Both the position numbers and the translations under genes were made by a program. A DNA stretch of 64,000 nt from Emydura subglobosa (lineage: Eukaryota > Chordata > Testudines > Chelidae), in assembly GCA_007922225.1 (NCBI GenBank), contig ML679941.1, forward strand, positions 61,723,079 to 61,787,078, given 5' to 3'. How positions within the stretch are numbered: position 1 is the stretch's first letter; the number at the start of each line of letters is the position of its first letter. The notes under the pieces are model-generated. The model was given only the letters and a program-made list of their open reading frames with translations. It was not told where the DNA came from and made no database searches. Below, piece after piece: positions 49,005 to 60,647 of the stretch.

Positions 49005-49599
49005 TGGCAGGACAGACTCCCTCTGCAGCACCTCCAAAATGCTCTGCCACTTAACAGTTTATCAGCCCCCACCGCCAAGTGCTCTAAGAGGAGGCTGAAC
49101 AGGGTGCAGTATGTGCTGCACTCCACACTGGTGGAGGCAAGCAGAAGGATGCGATGGCCCCTTTAAGAACTGCACGCAACCACAGTCACTTGCTAACCAC
49201 AGTCACTTGTTAACTTATCCTCCTTTCCCTCCATTGAAATGGGTCACAAATAAAACTTTGCAGCTTTAAAAAACATCTGCCTTTATTCATTCATAGCTTG
49301 GGTAGGGAAAGAAGGGAGGGGGTTGCTGGTGCGCGGGTGGGGGATAGGAAAGAGAAAGACACAGCAGAGACATACTTCACTGTGGTTCATTGCAAAACTG
49401 GTTTTTCAGTGCTTCCCTTAGGCGAAGTGCTCCATGGTTGGCTCTGAGCATACCGCTGAAATCTGGCTGCTCAAAATTTGTGGCCAGCCTATCAGCCTCC
49501 ATGGCTCAGCCCTGGGAGAACTTTTCACCCTTTGTTTCTCACAAATTATGGGGCTCACAGCTAGCAGATATAGCTGATGGGATGTTCTTTTCACTTATG

Positions 49600-50290
49600 T
49601 CAAGCCTAGTAAGCAGACATCTCCATCTGGCTTTTAAACGCCCAAATGCACATTTCACCACCATTCTGCTCTTGCTGAGCCTTTTATTTAAATGCTCCTT
49701 CCCGCTGTCCAGGTGCCTGGCTTCATTAGCCTAGGGAGCAAGAGGTAGGCAGGATCCCCCAGGATCACTATTGGCATTTCCACATCATCAATATTTATTT
49801 TTTGGTCAGGGAAGAAAGTGCCCGCCTGCATCTTATTGGACAGACCTGAGTTCCTAAAGATGCGTGCATCATGCACCTTTCCAGACCACCCCACATTGAT
49901 GTTGATGAAATGTCCCTTGTGATCCACAAGGGCCTGCAACACAACTGAAAAGTATCTCTTCCGTTTATGTATTCTATGGCAAGGTGGTCAGGTGCTGGGA
50001 TAGGGATATGCGTGCCATCTATTGCCCACCCCCACAGTTTGGGAACCTCATTGTTGCAAACCTGTCCATTATGTCCTGCACATTTCCCAAAGTCACTACT
50101 CTTCGTAGCAGAAGTCTATTGATGGCCCTGCACACTTGCATCACAGCAGCTCCAATGGTGCATTTACTGACTCCAGATTGATTCCCAACTGACCGATAGC
50201 AGTTTGGGGTTGCCAGCTTCCATAGAGTGATGGCCACTCGCTTCTCCACTGTCAGAGCTGGTCTCAAGTGAGTATTCATGCGCTTCAGGG
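49600..50290 (-). pseudogene. Harbinger DDE transposase, copy 2, broken and lacking the catalytic Glu
   Basis: Reverse frames 50279-50019 and 49942-49688 cover LRPALTVEKRVAITLWKLAT, QVCRAINRLLLRRVVTLGN and RFATMRFPNCGG. After a one-base shift comes AIDGTHIPIPAPDH (first Asp), then GKVHDARIFRNS (second Asp) and GDPAYLLLPRLMK. Beyond a further break, RMVVKCAFGRLKARW appears (about 49630-49675), where Lys (codon at 49653-49655) replaces the catalytic Glu seen in copy 1. At least two frameshifts. Inactive. Confidence 0.85.
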
Positions 50291-51039
50291 CTGGGGACAG
50301 CTCCGCTCAAAGTTCAAAGAAAGTGGATTTTCACATAGGAAAGTTCTGTAGCCACTGCTCATCATCCCACACCTTCATAACGATGCGATCCCACCAGTCT
50401 GTGCTTGTTTCCTGGGACCAGAAACAGCACTCTATGTACTGAAGATGATGTGTGACAGCCTGCAGCAAACGGGAATTGTTTCGCTCTATGGTTTGTAGCA
50501 GGGCAGCCTCAGTAGCATCGCTATTTTCCGTTCTGTGGCTCCTGTCTTGCCTTTGAAAATACTGCAGGATAAGCTGTGAGGTATTTGTGATGCTCACAAT
50601 GATAATGCAGAGCTGAGCAGCCTCTATGCCTCTCCGGCAATGGCGTGAGTGCGGCATAGAAAAACGGCGCAAAAAAGCGTTTGCAGTTTGTTTGGGACAA
50701 GAAGGGAGGGGGAGGGAGTATGTTGCATCATGGGAGGATGACAAGCTTTCCAAAAGCCTCTGTGGCTAGTTGCACTGTGGGATAGCTACCCACGGTGCAC
50801 TGATTTGAATGTCAACCCAAGCGTGGTGAGTGGGGATGCAAGAGTCTGATGCAAGGAGCGTGGGGTGATCACACTCCTGGGACTTCTAAAATTCGTCGGG
50901 TGAAAGTCGATTTAAAGTAAATATTTAAAGTAAATCGACTTCAGTTTGCAGTGTAGACATACCCTCAGTTACAGTGCTATGTAACTAAGAACTGAAAAAT
51001 ATTACAGGGATAGCTATTGATTAGTGGCAGCAAGAGACA

Positions 51040-51150
51040 TGCATTCTCTTCCCATCTTTGATTCGCTCTGTGACTTTGGGCTAGTCTCTTAACTTTTGTG
51101 AGTGCTTTGAGATCTGTGGTTGAAAATTAGCTGTGAGAGTTCTATTTGCT
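51040..51150 (+). repeat. MIR-like SINE fragment
   Basis: CTGTGACTTTGGGCTAGTCT then GAGTGCTTTGAGATCTGTGG in the order of the MIR/CORE-SINE 3' half; diverged and internally deleted. Confidence 0.5.
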
Positions 51151-51639
51151 GTGTGAGTTCTCTATTACAACTTTTTGGGGACAACTCTTTGTTTCAGAAG
51201 TAACCAGGGGGACAACCATTTTTGAGTTCTTCTTTCATTTGGCAAGAGGTGATTAGCAATGTTCAAATAACCAATCCAGTGGCTAACTTTGGCAGTAGAT
51301 TGATGTAAGTCTGCAATGCCACTGGAAATGATCAAAGGTGGGCACTGATTTACAAATGTGGTCCATAATTTGCATCTGGTGTCCATGGCCACATTGTGCG
51401 CTGTTTCTCATCTTCCAAAGGGGTAAGAGTTGACAGCATCTGTTCAATACAGATCATTTTTTCTGGAGTAGGTGGAGACCCAGAAGTTCTTTGTTTGGGA
51501 CATAAGCATTATCCCAGAATTCTTTCCAGTGTGCCTCAGGACAGAGTGAGGATGCTTTAAAAGCCTTAGCGTGATTCCGAAAAGGCTTGTGAGATTTCAG
51601 ACCGTGTCTTTGGAAGGTTCTGGAGGGCCTCATAAATTG
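51151..51639. other. Gene-free sequence
   Basis: No feature supported. A LINE begins near 51640. Confidence 0.35.
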
Positions 51640-53880
51640 GTAAGATTTTAGACTTGATTTTGACTAACGGGGAGGAATTGGTTGCGAATATGAAAGTTGA
51701 AGGGAATTTGAGTGATTTCATGATTCTAAGGAAAGGAAGGAGTGAGAGCAGCAGAATAAGGACAATGGAATTCAGAAAAGGGGACTTTAACAAACTCAGA
51801 GAACTGGTAGGTCTGGTCCAATGGGAAGAAAATCTAAGGGAAAAAGGAGCCCAGGAGATCTGGCCAGTTCTCAGAGAAAATAGCAAACTATCCAACACAG
51901 AGGAAAGATAGGAGGAATAGTAAGAGGCTAAAATGCCTCTACCAGGAGCACTTTCATGACCTGAAAATCCAAAAGGAATCTCGCAAAAAGTGGAAACATG
52001 GCCAGATTTCTGAGGAGGAGTAACAAAAGAATAGCAGAAACATATAGGGACAAAAATCAGAAAGGCTAAGGCGCAAAATGAGTTACATCTAGCAAGGGAC
52101 ATAAGACAATAAAAAGAGGTTCTATAAATACATTTGGCACAAGAGAATGTGGAAAGCAAGGAGGAAAGTGTAGGTCCTCTAATTAGTAAGGTAGGAGAGC
52201 TAATAATGCAGCAGTTTTCAAATTTTTTTGAGGTGAGCTCCCCTTTGAGTGACAATGTTTCCTTATGCTCCCCACCACCAACCCAGACAAAAATAAACAC
52301 AATACCTGGAATGATACTGGAACAAAATTTTAAACTATCAGTTTAATAATCACCTTAGAGGATAATAGGATTATAAGTAATAGCCAACATGTATTTATCT
52401 AGAACAAAAGCCAAAACAACCTAATTTCCTCCTTTGACAGGGTTACTGGCCTAATGGATAGGAACGAAGCAGTAGATGTAATATCTTGATTTTAATGAAA
52501 CTTTTGACACAGTTCCACATGATATTCTAATAAGCAAAGTAGGGAAATACGGTCTAGATGAAATTACTATCAAATGGGTACACAACTGGTTGAAAGACTA
52601 TACCTGATCATTATCAATGTTTTGCTGTCAAACGGGGTGGTTGTATCTAGTGGAGTCTGGCCAGGGTCTGTCACTATTCAGTATTTTCCATTAATGACTT
52701 GGATAATGGAGTGGAGAGAATGCTTATAAAATTTGAGAATGCACCCTTTCCAGGTTGGTGTCAACCAGTTTGGAGGACAGAATTAGAATTAAAAAATTAT
52801 TGTGACAATCGAAGGATTGGCCTGAAATCAACACGATGTAATTCAACAAAGAGAAGTTCAAAGTACTACACTTAGGAAGGAAAAATCAAATGCACAACTA
52901 CAAAATGGGGAATAAATGGCTAGGCAGTAGTACTACTGAAAAGGATCTGGGGTTATAGTGGATCACAAATTGAATATGAGCCAACATGTGATGCAGTTGC
53001 CAAAAAGGCTAATATCATTCTGGGACAGTGGTTCTCAAACTGTGGGGTATGCACCTCCTAGGGGGTGCAGAGGAATATTCGGGGGAGAGGAAGGGAGCAG
53101 CATGGTTCCAGCCCCACCCTGCCCTTAGATCAGCTCTGCCTCCAACCCTGATTAGCCCCCAGTCCTGCTCCACCTCCAAGCCAAGCTCTTCCGTCACTCC
53201 CTCTCTGCCCCCAGACCAGCTCTGATCCCAGCCACAGCTCCACTTTGCCCCCCTGCTTTGACCCCCAATCCAGATCTGTCCTCATTCCCACTCCACTTCC
53301 AGCCCCAGCTCCTCCCCCATCCCCAGTTCCACCCTCACCTCTACCTTCAGCCCAAGCTTCGCTGCTTAGGAAACCTTGACTGTGCAGTAATGGGAGATGG
53401 GGCATGGACAGATTCCTTTACTGGTAAAGGGGGGTGTGAGTGAAAAAGTTTGAGCACCACTGTTCTAGGGTGTATTAACAGGAGTGTCATATGTAAGATA
53501 TGGGAAGTAATTGCCGTGGTCTACTCTGCACTGGTGAGGCCTCAGCTAGAGTACCATGTCCAGTTCTGGATGCCACACTTAAGAAAGATGTGGACAAATT
53601 AGAGAGAGTCCAGAAAACAACAAAACTGATAAAAGGTTTAGAAAATGTGATCTATGAGAAAAGTTTTTAAAAAAAACTGGGCATGTTAGTCTCGGGAAAA
53701 GAACACTAAGGGGGACCTGATAACAATTTTCAAATATGCTGAGGGCTGTTCTAAAGAGTACTGTGATCATTTGTGCTCCATGTCTGCTGAAAGTAGGACT
53801 ATAAGTGTTGGGCTTAATCTGCAGCGAAGATGATTTAGGTTAGATATAGGAAAAACTTTCAGTATAAGTAAACTAAACAG
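51640..53880 (+). pseudogene. CR1-type LINE, long but degenerate, split by a hAT-like insertion
   Basis: The forward frame at 51654-51911 reads [20 protein letters not shown] and [18 protein letters not shown], the CR1 region between endonuclease and RT. Broken frames then show RT motifs (LISSFDRVTG-like, FNKEKF-like; about 52420-52900) and VVYSALVRPQLEYHVQF (about 53515-53565), ending near 53880. The hAT-like insert at 53026-53462 interrupts it. No CR1 3' repeat is visible, and it abuts an opposite-strand LINE. A large antisense frame (52300-51566) is a shadow. Confidence 0.8.
53026..53462 (+). mobile_element. Non-autonomous hAT-like element inside a CR1 LINE
   Basis: Ends CAGTGGTTCTCAAACTG and TTTGAGCACCACTG are inverted and match the classic hAT (Charlie/MER5-like) terminal sequence. 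The flanks TTCTGGGA (53018-53025) and TTCTAGGG (53463-53470) agree at 6 of 8 bases, as expected for an aged 8-base duplication. The interior is C-rich with repeats of CAGCTC/CCCAGC type and has no transposase. Confidence 0.85.
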
Positions 53881-54467
53881 ATTGCGCTCTGTCTTTCACT
53901 GTAAGGAATTTTCTCCAGCACTTGAATTATTTTTGTGGCTCTTTTCTGCACACTCCCAATTTTTCAATATTCTTTTAAAAATGTAGACACTGGAACTTAT
54001 ACAGTGTTTCATAGTGTTTTCACCAATGTCTTATAAAGAGGTAAAATCACCTCCCTATTCCTACTCGCTATGCCCATATTTGTATATCCAAGGTCTGAAT
54101 GAGCCCTTTTATGTTCAGTTCTTGTCCATGATGACTTCTAATTTCTTTTCAGAGTCATTGTTTTCCAGGATACAGTCCCCCATTTTGTAGGTATGGCCTG
54201 CATTCCTTACTCCTAGATGTATAACTATACATTTCCATGTATACAATTGTATTTCAATTCAAACATTTTGTTTGAATTGGACCCAGGTCACCAAGTGATC
54301 CAGATCACTTTGTGTGACTGCCATGTCCTCATTACTTAGCATTCTGCCAATCTTTGTGCCATCTGCAAACTTTATCAGCAGTGATTTTATACATACGGCC
54401 GGATCACTGATGAAAATATTGAATAAGATCGGGCCTAGTACTGATCCCTGAAGAACGCTACGTAGCC
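53881..54467 (-). pseudogene. LINE (CR1-related) ORF2 fragment, minus strand, left part
   Basis: The reverse frame at 54486-54259 reads SVLQGSVLGPILFNIFISD and LLIKFADGTKIGRML, the RT motif region with FADG in place of FADD. The remainder down to 53881 is the downstream LINE sequence in degenerate form. It continues at 55336 after an insertion. Confidence 0.7.
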
Positions 54468-55335
54468 TGTTGATACAGACATACATTAAGGCAGTAATGC
54501 AATAAGCTTAATAGCCTCAAGGCCTGTTAAATAATAGCTTAGCTAAACTAAACGAGGCACAAGCCCGTCCCCCCAAAAAGCCTTAGCATAAGTAGTTTAC
54601 CAAGAAAAAAATCCTAGATCATAAAATATTACAAAATAGAACACTGTAGTGACTAAACTGATAGGTAACCATAAGATGCTAGTTTATATTAGCTTGGAAT
54701 ATTTTAAGCAAGGGACATCAGCAGATGTCTGACCATAAGAGTGCCATGGTATCTAATTGACATATATGCTAATAAGCTTGAGGTAAAAGGATTAATAACA
54801 TATGGGAGAAGGGCACCCCAACATTAGTTAGATGAAGAGCTACGAATAAGGTAAAAGATCTGAAACCCCTGCTGAATATGCATTAGGCAGAGTGGCATCA
54901 GTTTAACATTATAAAAGCTGTATCCCAGTCTGTGCGCCTTGGGAGATGCCAGGATGATGACCACTGGTGATGGTGGTGATGATGAGGAAGATAATGACTA
55001 ACATTTTAAGTTATTTTGCAAGGGATAGTGTGAGTATATGGATATTCAGATGTTCATTCTGTATTATCTCTATCTACCTGGCAGGATTACAGTATTTGTG
55101 ACTTTGCTAACTGTATGAAATAAAACTTTTTATAAAGATAGGAAATAACACTAAGTGTGACTGTTGCATCTGTGCATCTCAGAGTTCCCAACCGAAGATT
55201 CATTTTAATAATACTGGATCTGATCTTGGAACAAGAACCTATCAAACCTCAGAGTTAATCAGGAATTCTTCAGTAATCAATATAATTAATAGATAATAAA
55301 TAGATCGGTCAACAGCTAGTAGTAACATTCTCAGT
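54468..55335 (+). mobile_element. Probable solo LTR of an endogenous retrovirus-like element inserted in a LINE
   Basis: An 868-base insert interrupts the minus-strand LINE. It starts TGTTGATACAG and ends ..AGTAGTAACA (TG...CA), with a TATA box (TTATAAAAGC, about 54911) and a polyadenylation signal (AATAAA, about 55120) spaced as in an LTR. There are no coding genes, so a solo LTR. The flanking target duplication is not obvious, so boundaries and class are uncertain. Confidence 0.45.
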
Positions 55336-56110
55336 TTAATGATTCCCCACTAACGACTACTTTTTTGAGATATATCAGTCAGCCACTTCCTAATCCATTT
55401 GATGTGTGCCATATTGATATTGTAGAGTGCTGGTTTTTTTATTCAGAATGTCGTGCAGTACTAAGTCAAGTGCCTTGCAGAAGTCTAAATATATTACATC
55501 CACACAGTTACCTTTATCAACCAAATTTGTAATGTCTTCAAACAATAAAGAGAGGTTTGTTTGACAAGACCTATTTTCCATAAAATATGCTGATTAGCTT
55601 TAATTATATCCCCGTTCTTTATCCGTTGAATACCTATCAACTTTTACTTTATTTTGTTCAGAATTGATGTTTGGCTAATCAGCCTATCTTTATCCAGGTC
55701 ATCCTGCTTGTCCTTTCTGAATATTTCACAATATTACCACTTTTACAATCTTTTGGAATTTCCTAATTATTCCAAGATTTATTAAAAATTAACATCACTG
55801 GGCCAGGGATCTCATCAGCCAGCTTTTTAAGGACTCTTGGGTATGTTATCCACGTCTGTTGATTTAAAAATGTTTATCCCTAATAGATTTTAACTTCTTC
55901 CTTGGTTACTAATGGACTGGAAAGAACTTCATCATTATCATGGGTACATAATCCTGCTTTTTTCCAATTACAGAACAAAAATATTTATTGAACACTCCTG
56001 CTTTTTCTGCATCTTTATTAACAATTTTATCATCGTCGTCTTGAAATGGACCTATGCCGTTTGTTCCTAATATGCTTTAAAAACTCCTTTCTGTCCTTAG
56101 CTCTGTCAGC
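55336..56110 (-). pseudogene. LINE (CR1-related) ORF2 fragment, minus strand, right part
   Basis: The reverse frame at 55581-55390 reads MENRSCQTNLSLLFEDITN and GNCVDVIYLDFCKALD, the RT palm motif with YLDF. Further right is degenerate sequence of the upstream ORF2 region. It is collinear with 53881-54467, so one LINE split by the LTR-like insert. Confidence 0.75.
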
Positions 56111-56941
56111 CATGGATTTTTCTCTGGACGTCTTTTAAATTATATTAATTCAATTTTTTTTAATGCCACTACTGCTAGAATTTCTTTTTTTATAGCAAAA
56201 GTAATACCCTGATCCTGCAAATACATAAGCAGGTATATAACTTTCCTCAATGAATAGTTGAATAGTGACTTCAGTGGGACTATAGCCTATAGTTAAATAG
56301 GTATGTAAGTATTTGCTGTAAATTGTATTTTGAGGAGAAACTTCCTATTGGCACAAAATTGCAAAAATGTATTATCAGAGCTGGCTGGAAAACAGAAATC
56401 TCTTTCTGTGGAAAAAATTTGCATTTTTGACTTTGTCCCAGTTTGGGATGAAGCTTTTTCTTCAAAAATGCACAATTTTTTTGAAGGAAGGTATTTCAAG
56501 TTAAATTCCACTTTGGGAGAACCGAAGCAGAATTTTTGGGCTTCCCAGCTCTCCACCTGGAAGGCTCTTATCAATTTCACTTTCATCACAGAGAAAATGA
56601 AGTTGACAAGAGCATTTCAGTCCCAGAGCCAGAGAGGCAGAGAACTGGGGCTCTCAACCTCCCAGTCTTTGAAGCTGGAGAGACAGAGAGCCGTGGTGTT
56701 CAGTCTGTCTGGCCCAAGGGGTGGGGAGGCTGAATACCCGGGCTCTTGACAAAAGCTTCCAAGTGGACAGCTATCCTTTGAATTTCTATTAGAAAAAATA
56801 GAATTTTTTTGGCAAAATTTAAATGCCCCCCTGGAAAACTTTGATTTTGCAAAAAGCACATTTTTCATCAGAATCTCATCCCTAAAATTAGGCTCCAAAC
56901 CCCAGATTTAGGCATCCTAGGGTGGGATTTTCAAAAACACC
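56111..56941. other. Gene-free sequence, repeat-like
   Basis: About 56330-56900 contains T/A-rich repeated pieces resembling 33965-34135. Open frames at 56330-56749 and 56589-56293 have no domain. Nothing is coding. Confidence 0.35.
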
Positions 56942-56944
56942 TGA

Positions 56945-57232
56945 GGCCTGGTCTACACTGGCCGTGGATTTTGGCGGCAGTCTATGGGAGATAAGCAAGC
57001 TACGTACAGTAACTTGCGTATCTCCAGTCGACTTCATAATGTTTACTTAACGCGGCATCTCCACTGCGCTGCATTGACGGGAAACGCCCTCCTAACGATG
57101 CAGCGCTACATTACTTGCCAGGGAGGATTTACAGAGTTGACTTCCGGATTAGATTGAGCGAGTCTTTCCTGCCCCTCAGTGGAACCCGCAAAATTGATCC
57201 TGCACTGTGCTGCGGGCACTGTAGACATAGCC
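56945..57232. mobile_element. Harbinger-type MITE with TGA target duplication
   Basis: Ends GGCCTGGTCTACACTGG and GCACTGTAGACATAGCC are inverted, and TGA flanks both sides (56942-56944, 57233-57235). At 288 bases with no coding capacity, it shares its ends with the element at 46903 and with the MITE at 58595. Confidence 0.85.
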
Positions 57233-57289
57233 TGAGTGAGGGGTATCAGTCCCATTGACTTCAAAGTGAAAATCCTGATGTCCGAGTAT

Positions 57290-57625
57290 AGCCTGGTTGA
57301 AATATTGAACATTTCTTGACCTGTAGAAGTTCAGTGTATCGGAAGGGGTAATTTGCTGCAAATATAGAACGGACTATTTGTTAATCAATTATGTGTTTGA
57401 GTTTGTGTTGTTTTCACAGTAAGAATGTTAATGAGGCCTTGGGCTTGTCTTCTTTAGCAAAGATCAGTATTTATAGTGTGAAACTTCTTAGCAGATAAAT
57501 TTTTCTAAGTAAAATCTGAAATCCACTAACAGTTAGGAAAATAATTGAAAAAATACATACAAATAATCCCCTCTACCAATTTAAGACTACAACATGAGAA
57601 GAAAGTAAAGAACTAGCAACATATA
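57290..57625 (+). repeat. Copy A of a diverged duplicated segment
   Basis: Shares long stretches with 62989-63270: AATGAGGCCTTGGGCTTGTC against the same with changes, GAAACTTCTTAGCAG, CACTAACAGTTAGGAAA and AAGTAAAGAACTAGCAAC. Orientation is the same. Either an old local duplication or an unnamed dispersed repeat. Confidence 0.75.
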
Positions 57626-58594
57626 AATAAAAAATACTTGTATTTAAAATAATTGTATTAATTTTTTAAAATAGTTTTTCATCCAGTCTGGTTTCTTTCC
57701 TATTTTGATAAACACTAATGAGTTTGTATCCATAGCTCATTAGATTTTGTTCTCCTTTTTAATCAGAGCCCTCACAACTGTTAGGGGCAATATTTATAAC
57801 AGCTGTTGATGGTAAAAATGTCCTTCTGGCCATATGTTGCAGCCTGCATGCAGACGTACTTCTTTGCTTCATGTATTGCAGAGTTCCTCTCCAGTTAGTC
57901 TATTAGCCTCCTGTGCATTTATAATTTGTAGTTGTTGCCTTATTGATTAATGCTCTTCTGTCATGTTGTCAATTCTTGACTGGCTGATAGCACTCGTCTC
58001 CATAATGGGAAGCTCAAGGGTTCTGATTAACATGAGTTGAAGTGTCAGAGTACATCAGATTATTAAACAGTCATTTTTAAATTAGAGGAATCAATTAAAA
58101 CTGAACATTATCTACCCAAGAGTTGGAAGTATTGTGTTCTCCTCAACTTTTATTATCATAGTTCCCTCTTTATATGTCTGATTTCCAAGCGGTCACAGGG
58201 TAGCTGATCACTGTGAGTAAACTGGGCCCAGCCTCCCTATGTCATAGCAGGTGAGTCCAGTCCAGATAAATAAAAAGGACTGGGCTACCCCTGGGCCTAC
58301 AAAGGGCTCTAGAGCCCAGGCAGAGGAAGGAGAGATTGGGGTAGGCTGTGCCTGGGGAAGGGAAGCAAAGCTACAGAGGAATAGAGCCAACTCCTATGGT
58401 GAGTCCCCAGGAAAAGGGGCTAGGTGCTCCAGGAAGGGAGCAGAGCTGGCTAGAACTAGGAAGCTGCCAGGAGCACTAGAGGCCCCTGGAAGGCAGGGGT
58501 GGACCTGAAGTCTAAGGAAAAAAGAGTGAATTAAAAGACTTTTCTGTTTATTTACTCACCTGTGTTAAGAGACTAAACCTGCTTGAAAGACTGA
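57626..58594. other. Gene-free sequence
   Basis: No feature supported; AT-rich up to about 58100. Confidence 0.35.
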
Positions 58595-58872
58595 GCCCTG
58601 GTCTACACTTACCTGGAGATTCGGCGGCAGTCAACGGGAGTTACACAAACTATGCAGAGTAGCTTGCGTAACTCACGTCGACTGCTCTACTTCCCTTCTG
58701 CGCACTGTCTACACTGCGCTGTTCCCGTCGAGGCAGTACTACGCTACTTGAGGGGGTGGTTTACCAGCGTCGACTTCCTGATCGATTGAGCGGGTTTACA
58801 CTGACTGCTCAATCGATCCAAAAAGATCAATCTGGCGGCGGCAAATTTACCACCGTCAGTATAGACATGGCC
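58595..58872. mobile_element. Harbinger-type MITE
   Basis: Ends GCCCTGGTCTACACTTA and GTATAGACATGGCC are inverted. The flanks TGA and TGG are a one-mismatch triplet. The interior (TTCGGCGGCAGTC, CGTCGACTTCCTGATCGATT) matches the MITE at 56945 in order, so the same family. Confidence 0.8.
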
Positions 58873-60086
58873 TGGGTGTGGCAGCATACACTTGGCCAGT
58901 AGCTTGGAGAAGCTGCCGTGGGGTGACACCAACAAATAGGCTTTAAAATCCCACGCCTCATCTCTTCACTAAGAGCAATATTACTGCTGAGTGCTCAGTT
59001 GCAGAACTTACTAATAAGATGAATGTATCTCCTTGTATGTTAATGTGGCTGAGACGTGCTGGCTGTTATGGAGAGAACAGCTCAAGGTTCATTAGTTCAG
59101 TATAAGCACCTACTGAAAACTACTCAGTAGCTCATGAAAAACACATACGTCTCAGCATTAGCTCAGCAGCTTAGCCATTTCACCCTGGTGTGTATGCTCC
59201 TTTCAGACTCAAGATAAACATTCTAGACTTGGCCTTTGCTCGGGGGAAACTTCCATAGACTTGAATGGGAGATTTGATTAAGGATTGGGCATCTTACTAC
59301 TAACTGAAGCATTTAACCACTTGAGGCATCTTGTTAGCTTCATATGACTTGCTTAAATATTAGCAGGCAGACAATGGTGTGGTATACTGGGCTACATCCA
59401 CTAAAGATTGCAGCCCTTGTCAGAGGGAGAGGTGTTCCAATGGAACGGAGGACCCTTGGGGCTGTAATGTGCCTATTAGGGAGTGAACATCTTTCCTAGA
59501 GCATTGGGGCCAGTATAGGAGGCATGACATTTGCATCCCTCATATCTCTCTTTCTCCCCCCTGCTTTTTAATCAAACCTGCTCCCCCTATGTTCCACAGG
59601 AGCCTGGTGTAAGTCAAGAGCGCATCCGTGGTCTGACTCTACCCTTCCCCCTCTCTGATAATGGCCACCTTCTCCATCTGAGTCCCTCGGTCTGGGAGGC
59701 AGGCTTTCTGTCACAAACAGCTAGTGCCAATCTGACAAGCCTGGTGCCTCTCAGATGAGAACTTCAGATTGTTCTCCGACAGACGAAGTTGTTTGAGAAG
59801 ATGAATGGATACATATGAATTATAAATATTAACTTATTTTTCCTCTGAAAGAAATCTTTTGTAATGTCTCTTCTGAAAGACTGAATGCCAAATCCTTGAT
59901 CTACATGTGGGACATAGGGGAAAAAGGAGAGCTCTGCAGGGGATCATGTAGGATGATGTCCTCCCCTCCAGCCAGGAAAGAAAGTGTGAGGGATCTGTGT
60001 AGCTTGTCCACAGATACAGCTATTGCCTATGAGCAGTGATACTTTCAGTACCCCTTTATGTGGGATTTTGGCTCATGGAGCCTATG
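58873..60086. other. Gene-free sequence
   Basis: No feature could be supported. Confidence 0.35.
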
Positions 60087-60094
60087 AGTGATAA

Positions 60095-60445
60095 TTAAGG
60101 TTAAGATTTTGTCTAATTTTTTTTTAGTAAAAGTCACAGACAGCTCATGGGCTTCTGTGAATTTTTATTGCCTGTGAGCTGTCAGGACTTTTACTAAAAA
60201 TAATGGGGGAGGGAGGCTGAAGGGGAATGATTGAAGCCTTAGCCGGGCTGGGATGAGAGACTGAGCCTTGCTGTGGCTGACGGCTCCAGGGCCCCCACCA
60301 CAGCCCCGGCAGCTGAGAGTTGCAGGCACCCCCGGGCTGCCCAGGAAGGCTGGGAGCTGTGGCCTCGCTGCCCCAAGTGGAAAATGTGATGGAGGGCTCT
60401 GAAAGTCACGGAAAGTCATGATCTCCAGGACATAATCTTATCCTT
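60095..60445. mobile_element. Non-autonomous hAT-like fold-back element with perfect 8-base target duplication
   Basis: AGTGATAA flanks both sides exactly (60087-60094, 60446-60453). Ends TAAGGTTAAGATTTTGTC and GACATAATCTTATCCTT are imperfect inverted repeats. Near the left is an inner hairpin: TTAGTAAAAGTCACAGACAG pairs with CTGTCAGGACTTTTACTAA. 351 bases, no coding capacity. Confidence 0.85.
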
Positions 60446-60647
60446 AGTGATAACATGAGGGATCAGAACAGTACTGCCAAGGAGTGGCAGCCATGAGAAG
60501 GCTGCAAGAGCAGGGAAACCTACCTCATTTTAGAGCACAGTTTTGGACTGAGTACCTCCATTGCTCTGAAAGTGGAGCAGCTGCTGCAGCAAACCTGAGC
60601 AGCCACACTTCACCAAGTTGCTGCTGCAGCTGCTCTATGTGGTCCCC

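Larger units (their letters stand above)
46903..50964 (-). mobile_element. PIF/Harbinger DNA transposon, near full length, inactive (copy 2)
   Basis: A 4062-base element with inverted ends (left GGCCTGTTCTACACT; right complement GGGTATGTCTACACT) and the triplet TCA on both sides (46900-46902, 50965-50967). It has the same two-gene convergent layout as copy 1 but inserted in the other direction: Myb/SANT-like gene on plus, transposase on minus. Strand is given for the transposase. Confidence 0.9.

Noticed and set aside
51566..52300. 244-codon reverse frame
   Set aside because: Antisense of the CR1 ORF2 frame at 51654-51911 and following sequence; hydrophobic Ser/Leu-rich shadow.
54950..54995. 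GAT/GGT repeat as a minisatellite
   Set aside because: Too short and irregular (TGATGGTGGTGATGATGAGG) to call a tandem array; it lies within the LTR-like insert.
56330..56749. 139-codon forward frame
   Set aside because: Lies in repeat-like A/T-rich sequence with a reverse frame overlapping it; no domain, codon pattern or splice signals.
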